This document shows, piece after piece, positions 10,201 to 21,370 of a stretch of DNA of 64,000 nt. The notes beneath the pieces were generated by a model. That model worked only from the letters and a program-made list of their open reading frames with translations. It had not been told where the DNA came from and did not search any database. The stretch is taken from contig JASFXZ010000001.1 of assembly GCA_032209605.1 (NCBI GenBank), forward strand, positions 18,308,256-18,372,255. Reading direction: 5' to 3'. This DNA is from Mactromeris polynyma. Its lineage: Eukaryota; Mollusca; Bivalvia; Venerida; Mactridae. Position 1 is the first letter of the stretch, and each line of letters opens with the position of its first letter. The position numbers were made by a program, and so were the translations under genes.

Positions 10201-13200
10201 TCTCTAAATCTCCTCTCAACTTCTCATTTTCTAAAGAACAAATAATCCGTATTGAATAATCTCCACATACTGAATGTACTTTAAACTTGCACAACATGAC
10301 CGGTAGACGGACATTTGCCCCTAAGCTCAAATTTGCATAGGCAGACAAAAGCAATATTACACATGCGGACAACAGCCCCTTCATTATTTTGTGCATGCAG
10401 ACAAAAGCCCCTTCAACATAGGACATTAGCCCCTTCCCCCACAAAGAGGGAAGTTTGGAAGATTGTTGAAGAGCTCCAATATTTATTCCTTTATATTTAT
10501 TATTATCTTTTCAATTAAATCAAATATTTATTAGTATTTTATCTGAACAGGTAAAAAATAATGGGGAAAGTTTACTGCAATATATGCCCTAAAACAAATA
10601 CTTTAACAAGTATTTCATAACAAGGGAACATCAAAGAAGTTTGCATCTAGTGATAATTAGTGTTAACTGATAATGACCTAAAATGAGAAAACTTGATACC
10701 CTGACAATGAACCTTATAAATGCAACCTAAGCCCGTAGAAGAGCTTATTTCATATTACTTTACTTAGCAGCAAATAAACCTGAACTTGCTAGTACATGTA
10801 CTAGCTCTCGTAAACAGTGCACCCAGACAGAGAAGAAATGAGAGAAGAATACCTTGAGCAAGTCCCACAGAAGTATATTCTGATTTCTTCATCTCGCCCT
10901 CCTTGAAAGCCAGATCTTCTTTCATTTCTGCCAGTTCATTCTGACTTGGTAAGGCAGTAAATCTACTCATATTCTGAAACAAAAGCAATTAAAAATGTAC
11001 AAGAAGGAAGACACAGACAACATATGTCTCTGGTGCCAAAATTATGGAATTTTGTATACAAGATAGGAGATAAAATTTTCATTAAATTTGTGAACAAAAA
11101 AATGAGATTTCTAACCAGTTTTTGAAGTACAGGACTGGTTTCAATTTAAGAATCTACTTAGAGTAAGATCTTAGTTCCAAACAATAATGGTTCAGTGCTT
11201 ATTTCAATCATTTCTGTGATACATTTGAATTTTAAATGGTATATATACATGTATGATTAAATGGTATATATACATGTATGATGAAATGGTATATATACAT
11301 GTATGATTAAATGGTATATATACATGTATGATTAAATGGTATATATACATGTATGATAACTAAACATGTACTTACCCTGCTTATATGTTCTAACAAACTA
11401 ACAACATTTTGCTCAAGCTCAGATATTTTTTGCTGAAAAAGAAAGAAAGAAAATCAAACATTTTATACCATAACCGGAAACCTCCAGTTTGATGCCTGCC
11501 CGCCCGGACACCCGCCCGCCCAATGACACACACCATTCTAATAACCTGGTTTTCCACGAAAAACTGGTTTAAAACTTGAGAGATATTAATCAGAAACCAA
11601 CTTTTTAGTCAAAAAAAAGGCCCCTAAATAATAAGTGGATTGTAACTGAAGTGGATCTTGACCTTTACTATATTATCCAATACTCATGACCCAATATGTA
11701 TTAAATCAATCAGTCTTATCAAGAGATATTTATCGGAAACAAATTTTTCTTATGTATACAGACTAGTGAAAGGACAGGAGTAACACTTCATGAATGTTAA
11801 AAAAATAAAAATTAACTTGCAAAACTTACATATTCTTGAGATTTTGCACCCTCAAATGTATGCAGGAATTCTACAAAATAGATGAAAACATAAAACTATC
11901 ATATAACACTGTATTAGTTTGGTCAAATATAGAAATATGTGACTATTATGGTAATAGAAATACCATACATGTACATACAAATATAACTAGACTGTTCCTG
12001 AAGCAAAATGTCTCCTAAAACTGTGCATATTAACAATTGATATCTATGTAAGACCTGCTATTTGCAGAGGTTAAGTTTAATTTAGTCATATTTATTTTAC
12101 ATCGATTGTGAAACAAGTTCTTACAACTTATACTAATCACTCTTGATTACAGCTTCCTGGTTACCAACCAGTACTCGTGCCAAATTTAGGGATTGTGATG
12201 TTCGTGATCGAACCCCACTCATCAAGGGGCTCAAACTCATGACCTTCAGATCAGGACTCAGGCGCTCAACCACTGCTCCTCCTGGGGTTTAAATCAGATG
12301 GTGCCTCTGCTGATATCAAGCGTCCACCAGGCTATGGTTTTGTGAAAGAAGACAAGCAAAGAGCAAATTGGAACCATGGCTAGATAAAGTGATATAAACA
12401 ATAAGACCGTCAGTGAGAGAGATAAGGATGTAGGAAGAAGATGGATATAATCTTACCATCCATTGTTTCTTCTCTCTTCTTCAGTTCTTTGTACTTCTGG
12501 TTACGTTCACCTGAAGTTAAATAACTATTTAATATAATAATGAACAAGAGATGTTTGTAAAACATTATGCCCCCTCATGGTTTTTTGTCAAAGATATATT
12601 TTGTACAATTTCATAAGCAAGTTCAAAGTATGCTTCACAAATATACATGCTGGAAATGTTTTGTGGTAAAAATGGTTAAAAAGGGTTTCATGGATGCATA
12701 GTTTGATTAGTGCCATACTTGAGACAGTAACAACAGGTTGTTTGTTAACTGTAGGTAATGAAATTGAATTGTTAGTATCTTCAACACAGCAATGGTGTCA
12801 TTGACCCAACAAACCAATAAATCTTTCAATGTAAAAACACAGATTTACATACATACTGTTTTGTTTTCAGGTAGAAAGCAAAAAAGTTTTAAAAGGTCAC
12901 AGACTTCATATAGCAGACTTGTACTTAAGGGATGGCAGATTTAGTCCCACCACGGACAACAGCAGAATTTTAACGATACTTGCCTAGCTGAATGATCAGT
13001 ATGATTACATCAGCAATAAATTAAACAATACATTCAAAAAGAAATGCAAAAAATAAAGGCACAAAACTACCTTGCTAAGGTGGGATGAAAATGTCAGATT
13101 CAAAATGAACATGTAAAAAAAATAATGTATGATTATAATTCAATTTCTCTAATTGCATATTCTCATGAAAGTGAATAAAAGGAGTTATTTCTGACGGATG

Positions 13201-16200
13201 TGAAAGGTTTATTTACCCTGATTCTCTTCAATATCCATGTCTAGAGAGTGAATCTCTTCTTGTACTGATTCAATTTTCTCTTTGAATTCATTTGTTCTAA
13301 AATAAAGACAAATGTGTTATATCAATTTTTTACAGATATATAAAAAAAGTTACGAACTAGAAATGTGAATAAAATTAATCTTAGAAACAGTGACTTTCTC
13401 ATGAGTCACACATGTTGGCTACATTGTCGACCATTAATATAGAGAACAAAACATGAGGTAGATTTATATATATGTATAGATAAAGTCATACTGTCTCTCC
13501 ATGCTTGCTATCTCTACATTGTCCTCCTTCACTTGTTTCAGCAGTTTTTCTCTCTCCTCAGCGGGACTTGTCGTTGATTTAGCTTCCTCTATCAGACTGT
13601 CTCGTTTCATTTCTAGCTCATTAAGTTGTTCGTACAATCTCACGGCTTCCTGTTTTACTTGTGACATCGACAATTCCTGTATCATGCAGTAAAATCAGAT
13701 ATAATGACCACCTATATTTAGCAGTGTAAGAAATCTTAACATTAAAATTTTAGTAACATGCTTACATAAAGAAGAGATTGTAAATATCTATATAGAGCTA
13801 ATACCTTTATAATCTCTTACCCAATCTTCACAATGTTGTTTTAAACAAGTTGAAGTATGGTCAAACATTTAATTCAACTATCATACCTTATATTTTCAAA
13901 GAACTTTGTATTTCAAATTTAAATGTGTTTATTTGATATTAAATAAAACTTTTATGTTTTATAAAGTTTGAGAAGAATGAGTAGTAAAATACAAAAAGGT
14001 ATAGCTATGGTATTTTATTTTTTGTTCTTATATTGACATGATATTCGTTATTTACTCATGCATTGAAATCACATCGGGTCCCAATTTTCTTGTTTACAAG
14101 CATCATTTTCTGTAAGAATGTCCTTTAGAAGTTTCTTCTATAAATACGATTTGCATCATTTATCATCCGATTTCATTGATCACATGCATGGCGAATCGTT
14201 ATGTGGCAAATTGTTATTGTGGCGAATCATTATATTACCATTCAGACTATCGAAAGTACCAAACTACAAGCAACTCGACAGATGAAAGTGATGAAGTCCT
14301 AATTGTAAATAAATTAAAAAGCAAACAGGCTTCAATGTTTTAAGAAGTTGAGAAAGGAACAGTTTCAATGAAGAGAACATCCCCCTACCTCTTGCAGTCC
14401 TTCCATTTTAGAGTTGAGAACATCCAGTTCTTGTTGGCCGGCTTCAAGTTGTCTCAACATATGCTCATTCATATCCTTCACACGATAATATTTCTGCCGC
14501 ATATCTGGCTCCTTTAAGTATAGTATGATAAATTTGTACTCATAATAAATTTAGAAGTTATAAATAATAATTTCAGACCTCAAAGCAGGTCTCATTGAAA
14601 ACAACAGTTTTCACAAAGATTGTAATTTAGCAAAAGATTTTAGGGTAAAAATAAAGAGCAAAGAAAAACTAATTTTGACCATCTCTATTGACGGATCGAT
14701 GTAGCTGAGATGGGTCAGCAGTGTGTCCACTGCTGCACCGGACAGAGGGAGGTTACCTTCACAAATACTCAAGCTGATATATGCAGGTAGTATCATAAGG
14801 CTGCAGTTTTTACAAGTGAATAGTAAAATACAAATGTAATATTCATTGCTCCCAAAAGATGCGGCAAACTGATTGCAAAAATGGTTTGGAGAGAGAGATT
14901 ACAGGGTTTTATAGATTTTTCAGAAACTAAAGGAAACTACAGTAAATGTTTCACTAGGAAGTCTGTAATTTTAAAATACCTCAAAATACAAAACTTCAAT
15001 TCCATTATATCAATCTACGTATCTTATCAGATTATTAACAGAGCGTTTACATGTACATTCAGACTTTACATTGTTCAAAGGAACGCTTTCTGAATTCTAT
15101 CCACATCGTGACACTGACTAAATAGCAATCAAAATTCGAGGGTTCAGCGCAAGACTATACTAACTCCTATGTATTTATATAGGAGTTAATATAGTCTTGC
15201 ACTGAACCATCGAAATACTCTTCAACCTTTAGACAAAAATGCTATTTATAATTTGTTCATGATTCTGCTAATAGATCTTCATTCGCAGATTTTACAGCAA
15301 TGGTCTTAATTAAGCATCAATAAAATATCAAAATACTCAATAAAAAGATAAAAAGAAATAGAGATATGCACATACCATATCATTAACTAAGTTATCGGCC
15401 ATTCGTTTTTCCTGATCAAGCTCTTGGTCAATCTGCTTTATCTGGTCTTCTTTCCTATGAAAAGTATCACACAGATATATAAGAAATTAAAGAACAGTTT
15501 TCTGACCACTTTTCCTAATATAAACTGTATCACAGATACCATCAAAACAATTATATTTTGGAGTTCAGTGATAATTATTTAATATTAGGGATGTCAATGA
15601 ATAATCGGATATTTGTTTGTACGTCCAAATATATGTTTTCAATATAAATGCTGAATGCAAGTGTATTATTAGTATTCAGCAGATAATCTGACCTGTGGGA
15701 ACTATAGAAAAAGGCCTGATTCTTAAGCAAAATAACAACATTTTTACCATGCATAATCCTAGGATAATGGAATATCTTTAACCATAAAATGGTTTTAAAA
15801 CATTCATTGAAATAAACGTATACACAGAGGAGGACTATTCAAAATTTAATATCAATTATGAAACGAAAAATTGTGGTTTACTTTTTCTATACTTACTGTT
15901 TCTTTATTTCAAATAAATCTTCAATCTTCTTTGCTTCTCTTTCATTTGCTGCTCTCAACTGAAATGTTTAAAAACAAATATTGCTTGTTATCATATTACT
16001 TAATAAAGTTTTGTTTTTTATAGTAAAGAATATATTCTTATACATTATCACACAACAGTGCTATGATTACTTAAACCATTCGTTTTAAATGAAACAAAAA
16101 ATGAAAGAGAGAGAATAAGTTGCTACAGGGAATGCATACTATATGCTCATCTTTAAATGGTTCAGAAAAACCTTCTTAGATTATGGTTAAAAATAAAACT

Positions 16201-19200
16201 TTATCTGACTAATGAATTTTAACTTGATATTACAAATAGTAACACACTATGCACACTATGCACAAACTCTAATGAGTACTTACGTCATTCAGATCAAATT
16301 CCACATCTTGAATGTCTTCATCAGTTGTCAGTTTATCCACAAGCTGCAAAAGTATAGATAAAAGTTCAGTGCTTTGCAGACAATATTTATCTAAGTTTCA
16401 AAGCAATGCTGTTTCATACAACAATAGAGATCTTTGTAAAACATTATGCCCCCTGTGACCCTGACCTTTGACCCTGTGACCCCAAAATCAATAGTGTTCC
16501 TCTGCTACCCAAGATGAATGTGTGCACCAAGTTTGAGGATGATAGATCAAGGGCTTCTTGAGTTATTGAAAGGAAACAAAAAGGTTACAGACAGACTGAC
16601 TGACATGTGCAAAGCAATATGCCCTATCTTCTTCGAAGGGTGGCATAAAAAACTGAAAGCATAACTGAGATGAGCCTGAGATGAGCCTGTAACCTCTGAG
16701 GCAGAAATTCTAAGCAATGAACATGTTAATCCAAATTAACCAAAAAATGTGCAAATGGTACTAAGCCCAGGGACCATAGGGTAATTTTAAGACCTCCTCA
16801 CACGAAACCCAATACATTTTACAAGGTCACATGATAAAATGCATTTACTGAATTAAACAACACAAATCAGTCTTCAATGCGGGATTTTAGTTACAATAAT
16901 TTGGAATTACGATCAACATTTTATTCGACTAAATAGGACAATAAGATGAATACAAAAGAAATGACAATAAGATGAATACAAAAGAAATGGATTTGTTCGA
17001 AATGTATAAACTTACTGTATTATAATCTCCAAGTTCTCCTTGGAAGTCTTTGATTTCACTGGCTAACGATTCAGCCCTTTAAATAAACAAGACATTTTTG
17101 TATTAACCTAACAAAAAAAGGGAGGTAATTCAAGATAATTATTTCTTTAAGAAAATACTAACAAGTATAGTGCATCATGAAATACTGACATACTCGATTT
17201 ATCAGCTTTATACAATTATCAAAGCCAGGAAATATGTTTTCTAATACATTCAAAATGGATGTCAGATGAATGAGGTTGAATTTAAACACGAGATGCGATT
17301 TTAAAGCTCATTGTTAACTGAAGAATTACTGTATCGAAATTAATAAACTCACCTTTTCTCATATGTAAGATAGCTGGAATTTTCTTCACTAACATTTTCA
17401 ATTTCTTTGTTTAGACGTGTTGTTTCTGTATGCAGTTCATTTATCTTGCTCCTGTGAAAACAGAAGTTATACATAAACATTGGCATATTCTAATGAACAG
17501 ACTTTTCTGACAAAATTTACTGCATGTACATTAAATACACTAACAGTAAATGAATTATAAGTTAAACTCAATAATTAATGTCTCACTCCATCGACGTATT
17601 TGAGTGCGCGATATAAATATTTTAAGACAGTGGCCTAAAATGGTATCATCTAATTAATTGGGAGGCATAGTGGTCGAGGGGCAGAGCGTCTGACCAGGAG
17701 ATTAGAAGTTTACCTGTTTGAGCCCCACATTGAGAGAGGTGTAATAACTAGGTTCTAGTACTGATTGGTAACCCAGGAAGCAGTCATAAAGAGTAATTAG
17801 TATAGGTATAGAAATTGTTTCATAATCAATGTAAAATATAAATGATTTTAAACTTGATTTACTACACACTTCATTTAAACAATGTCACTTTGTCATTGCC
17901 TGAATAAATTTTTGATCGTCACAGAAACCTGTATTGTTTATGTCACAGATTCATGTTTTAATTGTTGGTAAATTTGATCTTATATCAAAGACGTGCATCA
18001 GAAATAACTGAATATACCTGACTAATCCTAGATAGTAAGTTCTGTCATGAACTTGTCTCTGTCCTGTAACACAAAAAAGACAATGAAAGTACAATGTTAA
18101 ATAATCCAAATAATATCAAGGTTCAACTGTGTAAGAATAAAGGGGCAACCCTGTCATGTAGTTAGTTTCATATAAATAAACTTCTAAGAGACACATTCAA
18201 GAACATGGAAACATGGAAGAAATTCTTATGTTGTTAAATTAAACCAAGTTACTGTTTATCTTAAGACATAGGATTCAAATCCATCCGTACAAACATAGTT
18301 TACACATTGTAAGCTTGTGTCAAACATAAATAAACCATCTCTCAACAGCTTTTACAGAAGCATGCTATGTTGAAAAGCATAAATTTATGTAATACAAAGA
18401 TGATTGATCTTTTTCCTCTCCAAAACACACAACAGATCTAAACCAATTCACAGACCCCAATATATACAGGTATACGATTTCAGCAACTGTAAATCTGTAA
18501 TAGTTGTTTCATATATTTCATAACTTCATGATATTACATATTTTGATTTATCGCCCACCTTTGGCAGCTGTCTTCATGCCTCCAAGTCCCTGCTGTGTCA
18601 TTGGTCGATCTACTACATTAATCCTTGCATCAAGGGCTGAAAGTAATTATATATATGCTTCAATTCACCTCATAAAACTGTATAATTAACATATATTTTA
18701 CATTAGTTAAAATTTGATACGAGTCCACCAGTTTAGCTTACTTGGTAGAGCACTTGACAGCAAACCTGGAAGTCGCTAGCTCAAACCTCGAGTGACATGT
18801 AATTTGAATCTAAGGCTTTTATCCTCTACCTCTAATTTATATGGGGCAGTTGTCAGTTGATTGCAAAAGAACAGGCAAGTACTGGTTGGTAAACAAGGAA
18901 CATTTATTTAATGTTACGTAAAATAAATCACAACAGAAACACTGTTGAAAAACGGCGTAAAACTTGAGCACACCTTATGTCATTAACTTATCAAGCATGC
19001 TCCTATGAATGTCTATGTATGTTAACCCATTTAATAATCAGTGTCCAATATTATTTTATAATTTGTGTGTGAATCTCCTACCTCCACCTGCAGCCGCAGG
19101 TCCTCCACGAGTTCCAGGTCTAGCAGTTCCAGGATTCTGAAAAACAAAGATGATAACCCTGAGATAAATTTTCATAACATTTGTTTCCAATGTCTCATAG

Positions 19201-20951
19201 AATTGACTTGATTCAACACTAGCATATTTTAATAGTAATATTAAGGTACCCAAGTTTATGATTAAGAATCTTTTGACCCAGCATGTACTTGGGTCTTGGA
19301 CATCCCAACTCTAGTAATAATTTAAAGGTTATAGACTATTGTTGAAATATGTGATACTAACCATTGCTGTTGTGAGTCTTGTAGCTGTTCCTGGCTGGCG
19401 ACCTGCAGCTATAAAAGAATTAAGTTTGTTAATTAAGTCTTTTTTAATTTAAGAAGTTCAAACAAGTATCATTTAAATTCAAATACTGACTTTATTCCAG
19501 CAGAAAATCACCCAACAAGAAGTACTCTTAAGGAAGTAGTGGAACAAGTTATTTTTAATGAGAAACCCATTAAATACGCAACTGTACAGGATAAATAGTG
19601 AATGTGTAACAAGACATGTATCATGTTGTGGGGCTCCTGGACACTTCGACCCCACAACACTTTGACCCCTGACACTTCGCCCCCAAGACATCTGGACCCA
19701 TGATTAGTATTAGATGTTTTGACCTCTGATTTATGTATATAACACAGTTGTGACATTTTGTTTGTGATGATGCATTTGTATTTTATTATTATTTAAATAT
19801 GGTGTATTGCTTTTATTGGTATTTTTGTAGTTTTTAGACTTAAGTTGAATAGTTGCCCACTCATTATTATCTTTGGCAACTGATAAATGTAACAAGTTCT
19901 GTGGTAATGGAAGCATCTTAAATTAAAAGGTGGTAAAATGAACTGTTTTTTCTGACTTTAAAATGTTAACTACATTTGTAATATGAATAAAAAGAAGAAT
20001 AGGTAGAGTTCCTTATCAAAACCATACATATATCCATATGCTTATACATGTATGCATTGTAGTTTATCTTGTTTGTTTTGTGTTGCAATTTTCACTGATT
20101 ATACACACATGACAATGGTTTATTTTAAAGGTTTGAGTTGAGACGATATAAAATCAGGTTCTATAAATAATTTCAGTCACATAATACATTGTTTTAAAGA
20201 AGGGGTCGAAGTGTCCAGTGGGTAGGGGTCGAAATGGCAAGGGTCGAAATGTCTAATGAATTTACTAGGGGTCGAAATGTCAACGGGTCCAAATGCCCTG
20301 ATACCTGTGGTGGCATTCCCACAGCAAATTTGTTCAGTTAATATATTTGTACAAGAGGCATCAAGAAGTTTTGTGTTCATGCATAACTGATTAAGATGGG
20401 CAAGATACTTAATACAACTGAAAATAAATTACCTGTTCCAATGGGTCTCTGGGCAGCCCTTCCAGAGCTACTAGGTGGCCGATTCCTGAAAAGATAATCA
20501 CATTCTTTATTCCATTGATTAAATTAAAACAATCAGAAATTTATTTCAAGTGCATACCATTTAGAACTTTCATAGCAAACAAGATTCATATTGACATATA
20601 AATCATACAGTAGTTAAAAACAGATACATAATATCTGTTCTCAAAACCAAACATTTTGATTCAGTCCAATTTGCTCCAGTCGTTTCAGAGTGAAATCACT
20701 TCAACTCTCTTGTCCATTTCCTGTCATAAAACTATCAGTTGTATACTTTTCCTGATCGAGCATGTGCAAGTTAAAATAACAATTTATACAAATATAATAA
20801 CGTCCGAGTCGGGTATTTACCCCACCCATAGAATAAACCTTGTTGTCGAGTACAACAAATAGTTTTAGTCACAACGAGCAAGATTTTGATATATAATCAG
20901 TAGACAAACAATACAAACATCTAGATGAATAGATAACATCAGTTCTTACAT
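7265..20951 (-). CDS. IFT74: Intraflagellar transport protein 74, complete
   Basis: Minus-strand exons: 20951-20950 (AT of ATG), 20485-20433, 19408-19362, 19136-19082, 18636-18559, 18063-18018, 17451-17353, 17076-17016, 16343-16284, 15958-15897, 15454-15376, 14511-14389, 13676-13492, 13296-13217, 12510-12457, 11870-11830, 11432-11376, 10973-10853, 10230-10067, 9166-9041, 8606-8546, 7383-7265. Sum 1773 nt, 590 residues plus stop; human is 600. All phases agree. Diagnostic stretches: a basic N-terminus rich in R, G and P ([11 protein letters not shown]), [19 protein letters not shown], then near-continuous coiled coil including [42 protein letters not shown] and [13 protein letters not shown], ending HMANNPSM. 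Known role: core of IFT-B in cilia, where the basic N-terminus with IFT81 binds tubulin cargo and the coiled coils pair with IFT81. Identity is very sure; the start is an inference (see the separate entry). Confidence 0.96.
7751..8425. mobile_element. hAT-like non-autonomous element in IFT74 last intron
   Basis: Ends read TAGGGATGTAAACGATTAAC and, on the other strand, TAGGGATGTCAATATTCGG; the subterminal parts repeat GGTTAACCGGTTA in inverted orientation. TAGGGATGT ends are those of a very common hAT-type MITE group. No clean 8-bp duplication is visible at these borders. It sits between IFT74 exons 21 and 22, and no protein frame is seen. Confidence 0.75.
9620..9765 (+). repeat. Dispersed 'GAGATGTTTGTAAA' repeat, partial copy
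   Basis: Contains AAGAGATGTTTGTAAA, CATTATGCC, TGACCTTGACCTTTGACC and TCCTCTGCTACCC, landmarks shared with copies at 12544-12580, 16420-16655, 32455-32615, 45757-46020 and 51285-51435. It lies in an IFT74 intron. Confidence 0.75.
10285..10445. repeat. Degenerate element with 'acaaaagccccttc' motifs
   Basis: IFT74 intron segment with four spaced variants of 'gcagacaaaagccccttc'. It looks like a subterminal-repeat fragment of a transposon. No ends are defined. Confidence 0.4.
11236..11358. repeat. 25-bp tandem satellite, 5 copies
   Basis: Unit TGGTATATATACATGTATGA plus five bases, repeated five times with single-base differences, in the IFT74 intron between exons 17 and 18. The unit is nearly self-complementary around TATATACATGTATA. 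Confidence 0.9.
12065..12290 (-). mobile_element. tRNA-headed SINE, copy 1
   Basis: Read on the minus strand: a head with A-box-like AGTGGTTGAGCGCCTGAG and B-box-like GGGTTCGATC, then CGAGTACTGGTTGGTAACCA, GGAAGCTGTAATCAAGAGTG and a tail TTGTTTCACAATCGATGTAA. The body and tail match the plus-strand copy at 17658-17870. Both lie in IFT74 introns in opposite orientation. Confidence 0.7.
12544..12582 (+). repeat. Truncated 'GAGATGTTTGTAAA' repeat
   Basis: Short end fragment (AAGAGATGTTTGTAAAACAT, TATGCCCCC) of the dispersed family described at 16420-16655, directly upstream of an IFT74 exon. Confidence 0.6.
15137..15212. other. Near-perfect hairpin in an IFT74 intron
   Basis: Arms 15137-15170 and 15179-15212, 34 bases each, pair at 31 positions around an 8-base loop (GTATTTAT). 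It lies between IFT74 exons 11 and 12. The size would suit a microRNA precursor or a very short fold-back element; the sequence alone cannot decide. Confidence 0.7.
15586..15660. mobile_element. Solo left end of a hAT-like MITE
   Basis: TAGGGATGTCAATGAATAAT followed by CGGATATTTG: the same terminal type as 59676-60127. No matching right end was found in the same intron, so this is a truncated copy. Confidence 0.5.
16420..16655 (+). repeat. Dispersed 'GAGATGTTTGTAAA...GGGGGCATA' repeat, near full copy
   Basis: Runs from AGAGATCTTTGTAAAACATT through TATGCCCCCTGTGACCCTGA, AGTGTTCCTCTGCTACCC and AAGATGAATGTGTGCACC to TATGCCCTATCTTCTTCGAA. The two ends (ATGCCCCC and its complement beside TTCTTCGAA) form short inverted repeats. 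At least six copies occur in the window on both strands. Confidence 0.8.
17658..17870 (+). mobile_element. tRNA-headed SINE, copy 2
   Basis: Head with TAGTGGTCGAGGGGCAGAGC (A-box region) and TGTTTGAGCCCC (B-box region), then TAGTACTGATTGGTAACCCA, GGAAGCAGTCATAAAGAGTA and the tail TTGTTTCATAATCAATGTAA. Same family as the minus-strand copy at 12065-12290. Confidence 0.7.
18735..18965 (+). mobile_element. tRNA-headed SINE, second family
   Basis: Head TAGCTTACTTGGTAGAGCAC resembles a tRNA A box and AGCTCAAACCTC a decayed B box. The body has GGCAGTTGTCAGTTGATTG and AAGTACTGGTTGGTAAACAA, then AACACTGTTGAAAAACGGCG. A 3' fragment of the same family occurs at 46196-46350. It shares the 'agtactggttggtaa' core with the SINEs at 12065 and 17658. 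Confidence 0.65.
19630..20303. mobile_element. Element with 'TTCGACCCC' end clusters
   Basis: Left cluster 19630-19700 (GGACACTTCGACCCC, TTTGACCCC, CTTCGCCCCC) and right cluster 20200-20300 with the same motifs on the opposite strand (GGGGTCGAAGTGTCC, GGGGTCGAAATG). This arrangement gives inverted ends of about 70-100 bp around an AT-rich centre. It lies between IFT74 exons 2 and 3. No protein is recognisable inside. Confidence 0.65.
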
Positions 20952-21100
20952 TTTGAAAATATCTTGTTGGTGTAGGTACGAAGAAATGTAGATTTTACAC
21001 AAAAATGTGTAAAATATTCTAAAGAATTTTGTCTCTTAGTGTAAACTTCCGGTTGGTGTAGAGGTAGCTAAAACCCAATTCTCCACACAGCGATTGTCTC
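20950..21100 (-). promoter_or_regulatory. IFT74: Inferred IFT74 first exon, split start codon and promoter side
   Basis: The first recognised coding exon (20485-20433) opens with G AAT CGG CCA and has no ATG of its own. Upstream on the minus strand, ...TTTTCAAAAT is followed by GTAAGA (20949-20944), a strong donor. Splicing this 464-base intron joins AT to G and makes ATG AAT CGG CCA in the correct frame. Exon 1 would therefore be almost entirely 5' UTR. The transcription start would lie somewhere before about 21100; no TATA box is seen. Other upstream exons cannot be excluded. Confidence 0.6.
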
Positions 21101-21109
21101 CCCTACATA

Positions 21110-21370
21110 GGAGGTATCAGGACATTTCGACCCCTGTAAATTCGTTAGACATTTCGACCCCTTGCCATTTCGATCCCTGATTTCAAGACACTTCGATCCC
21201 TACTCGCAGGACACTTCGACCCTTACTTTATGACATTGTATTATGTGACTGAAATTATGGTATCAAGACTTTTCGACCCCTAGTAAATTTGTTAGACATT
21301 TCGACCCCTTACCATTTCGACCCCTGGTTTCAAGACACGACGACCCCTACCTGTTGGACGTTTCGACTCC
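21110..21370. repeat. Second 'TTCGACCCC' cluster near the IFT74 start
   Basis: Motifs ACATTTCGACCCC and ACACTTCGA(C/T)CC recur about ten times, with two sub-blocks each opening GTATCA(G/A)GAC. Same family as 19630-20303. The partner end is not found, so this may be a solo or composite end just upstream of the inferred IFT74 promoter. Confidence 0.6.

Noticed and set aside
9987..10259. Plus-strand 90-codon frame
   Set aside because: Antisense shadow of an IFT74 exon with matching splice sites and coiled-coil homology on the minus strand. The same applies to plus 13501-13692, 8498-8710 and 7238-7444.
11227..11358. CRISPR-like array
   Set aside because: Direct tandem repeats without unique spacers in a eukaryotic intron; the same goes for the other minisatellites.
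19479..19756. Minus-strand frames in an IFT74 intron
   Set aside because: They lie over the TTCGACCCC element end; no family.
79..20951. Operon-like transcription of IFT74 and WASHC5
   Set aside because: Same strand but 6 kb apart with a transposon between, and both have own start regions; no trans-splice signal was recognised.
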